Shown: piece by piece, positions 63,504 to 64,000 of the stretch
Layout of the letters: each line of letters begins with the position of its first letter
How positions within the stretch are numbered: the stretch's first letter is position 1
Source of the DNA: Triangularia verruculosa
Lineage: Eukaryota; Ascomycota; Sordariomycetes; Sordariales; Podosporaceae
Length of the DNA stretch: 64,000 nucleotides
Assembly: GCA_033296885.1 (NCBI GenBank)
Contig: MU863998.1
Coordinates: forward strand, 1 to 64,000
Direction of reading: 5' to 3'
The notes under the pieces: generated by a model
Seen by the model: the letters and a program-made list of their open reading frames with translations, nothing else
Told to the model about the DNA's origin: nothing
The model's database searches: none
Program-made: the position numbers and the translations under genes

Positions 63504-64000
63504 TCCTCTATAATACTTGGAATTGGCTTGCCAGATGCGCAAAGAAAGCCTGCTTTTTCCAGTCTCTCAAAGACGCTGGGGATGGGCGGTTCTGTGGTCG
63601 ATGACGACAATCTGACGAATTGGGATGCAAGGGCGGGTACAGTCGGCAGCGGTGTCGATACAAAGGGCTGCGTTCAACGGCTGGCTTTTACTGGCACTGG
63701 ATCAACCGACCGCGGCTCAAGTTGACTCGAACGCCGATAGTGTCGATGAAGGTGAACAAATCAGAACCAACGCTGTTGTTGGACCGGAGGGAGGCGAAGA
63801 AGCAGAGCCTGTCAGTTCCTCGGGCTCGGCGGGTGTCATAAGTACTTTGTACAAAAAACTGGGAAGTGACTACAGGTACCCGTGGCTTGCTGTGACGCTG
63901 GTGGGGTACTACTAGTACATGGGTGCAGGGCCATGGCAGGCGCAGCGATCATCGCCATATTCCTCGCAGCCAGACCACAAAAGGGGTCCCTGGTAAAAAG
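63504..64000. other. Upstream region of the SPX gene, window end
   Basis: No firm gene. A plus-strand frame from 63625 to 63915 encodes about 96 residues with a Gly/Glu-rich middle and a TLYKKLGSDYRYPWLAVTLV-like end, but no start context, splice partner or family supports it. Confidence 0.4.

Noticed and set aside
63625..63915. 96-codon plus-strand frame at the window end
   Set aside because: No start context or family; could be a 3' exon of a gene beyond the window but unsupported, so not called as CDS.

Overview
The window is nuclear DNA of a filamentous ascomycete, most likely a Sordariomycete of the Sordariales type. Genes are monocistronic. Introns are few and short (about 42-75 nt in most cases) with GTAAGT/GTATGT-like donors and CTAAC-like branch sites. 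The proteins are typical fungal housekeeping families. UTRs and spacers are full of simple repeats (poly-C, poly-A, CA, CCA, CAA, CCAA). I saw no transposon, CRISPR array or prokaryotic operon. Exon coordinates were worked out by hand from splice motifs, frame arithmetic and family conservation.

Layout. 1-8.8 kb: a repeat-rich flank, a Zn2Cys6 protein fused to a maltose O-acetyltransferase-like domain (minus), then about 4.9 kb without a recognisable gene. 8.8-17.1 kb: a small charged coiled-coil protein, Swc4 (SWR1/NuA4), a p24 cargo receptor and a Yck-type casein kinase 1. 17.1-20.9 kb: noncoding. 20.9-30.8 kb: NUP133, an AFG1-like ATPase, a metallophosphoesterase and a GT90/CAP10 glycosyltransferase. 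32.4-43 kb: a TRAPPC2L-like subunit, mitochondrial malonyl transferase Mct1, exosome Rrp4, fatty aldehyde dehydrogenase, mitoribosomal mS35/Rsm24, ALG13 and a small membrane protein. 43-53 kb: a degenerate tRNA-like element, a repeat-rich disordered protein, Aip1/WDR1, a basic protein with three QTAR motifs (one reproducing seven residues of the histone H3 tail) and the nuclear poly(A)-binding protein Pab2. 53.6-63.5 kb: the NEDD4-type ligase Rsp5, a nitronate monooxygenase, a membrane-anchored amidohydrolase and an SPX-domain membrane protein.

The genes mostly alternate in orientation, giving divergent pairs (swc4/p24, nup133/AFG1-like, mct1/rrp4, rsm24/alg13, aip1/H3-mimic protein) and convergent pairs; the tightest convergent pair has a 42-bp gap. 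They serve general cell functions (chromatin, nuclear pore, secretory pathway, mitochondria, RNA metabolism, ubiquitin) and do not form one pathway. The observations I rate highest are the H3-tail-like repeats, the transcription factor-acetyltransferase fusion with Cys at the expected catalytic His position, and a recurrent change from C-rich to G-rich coding strand along individual genes.
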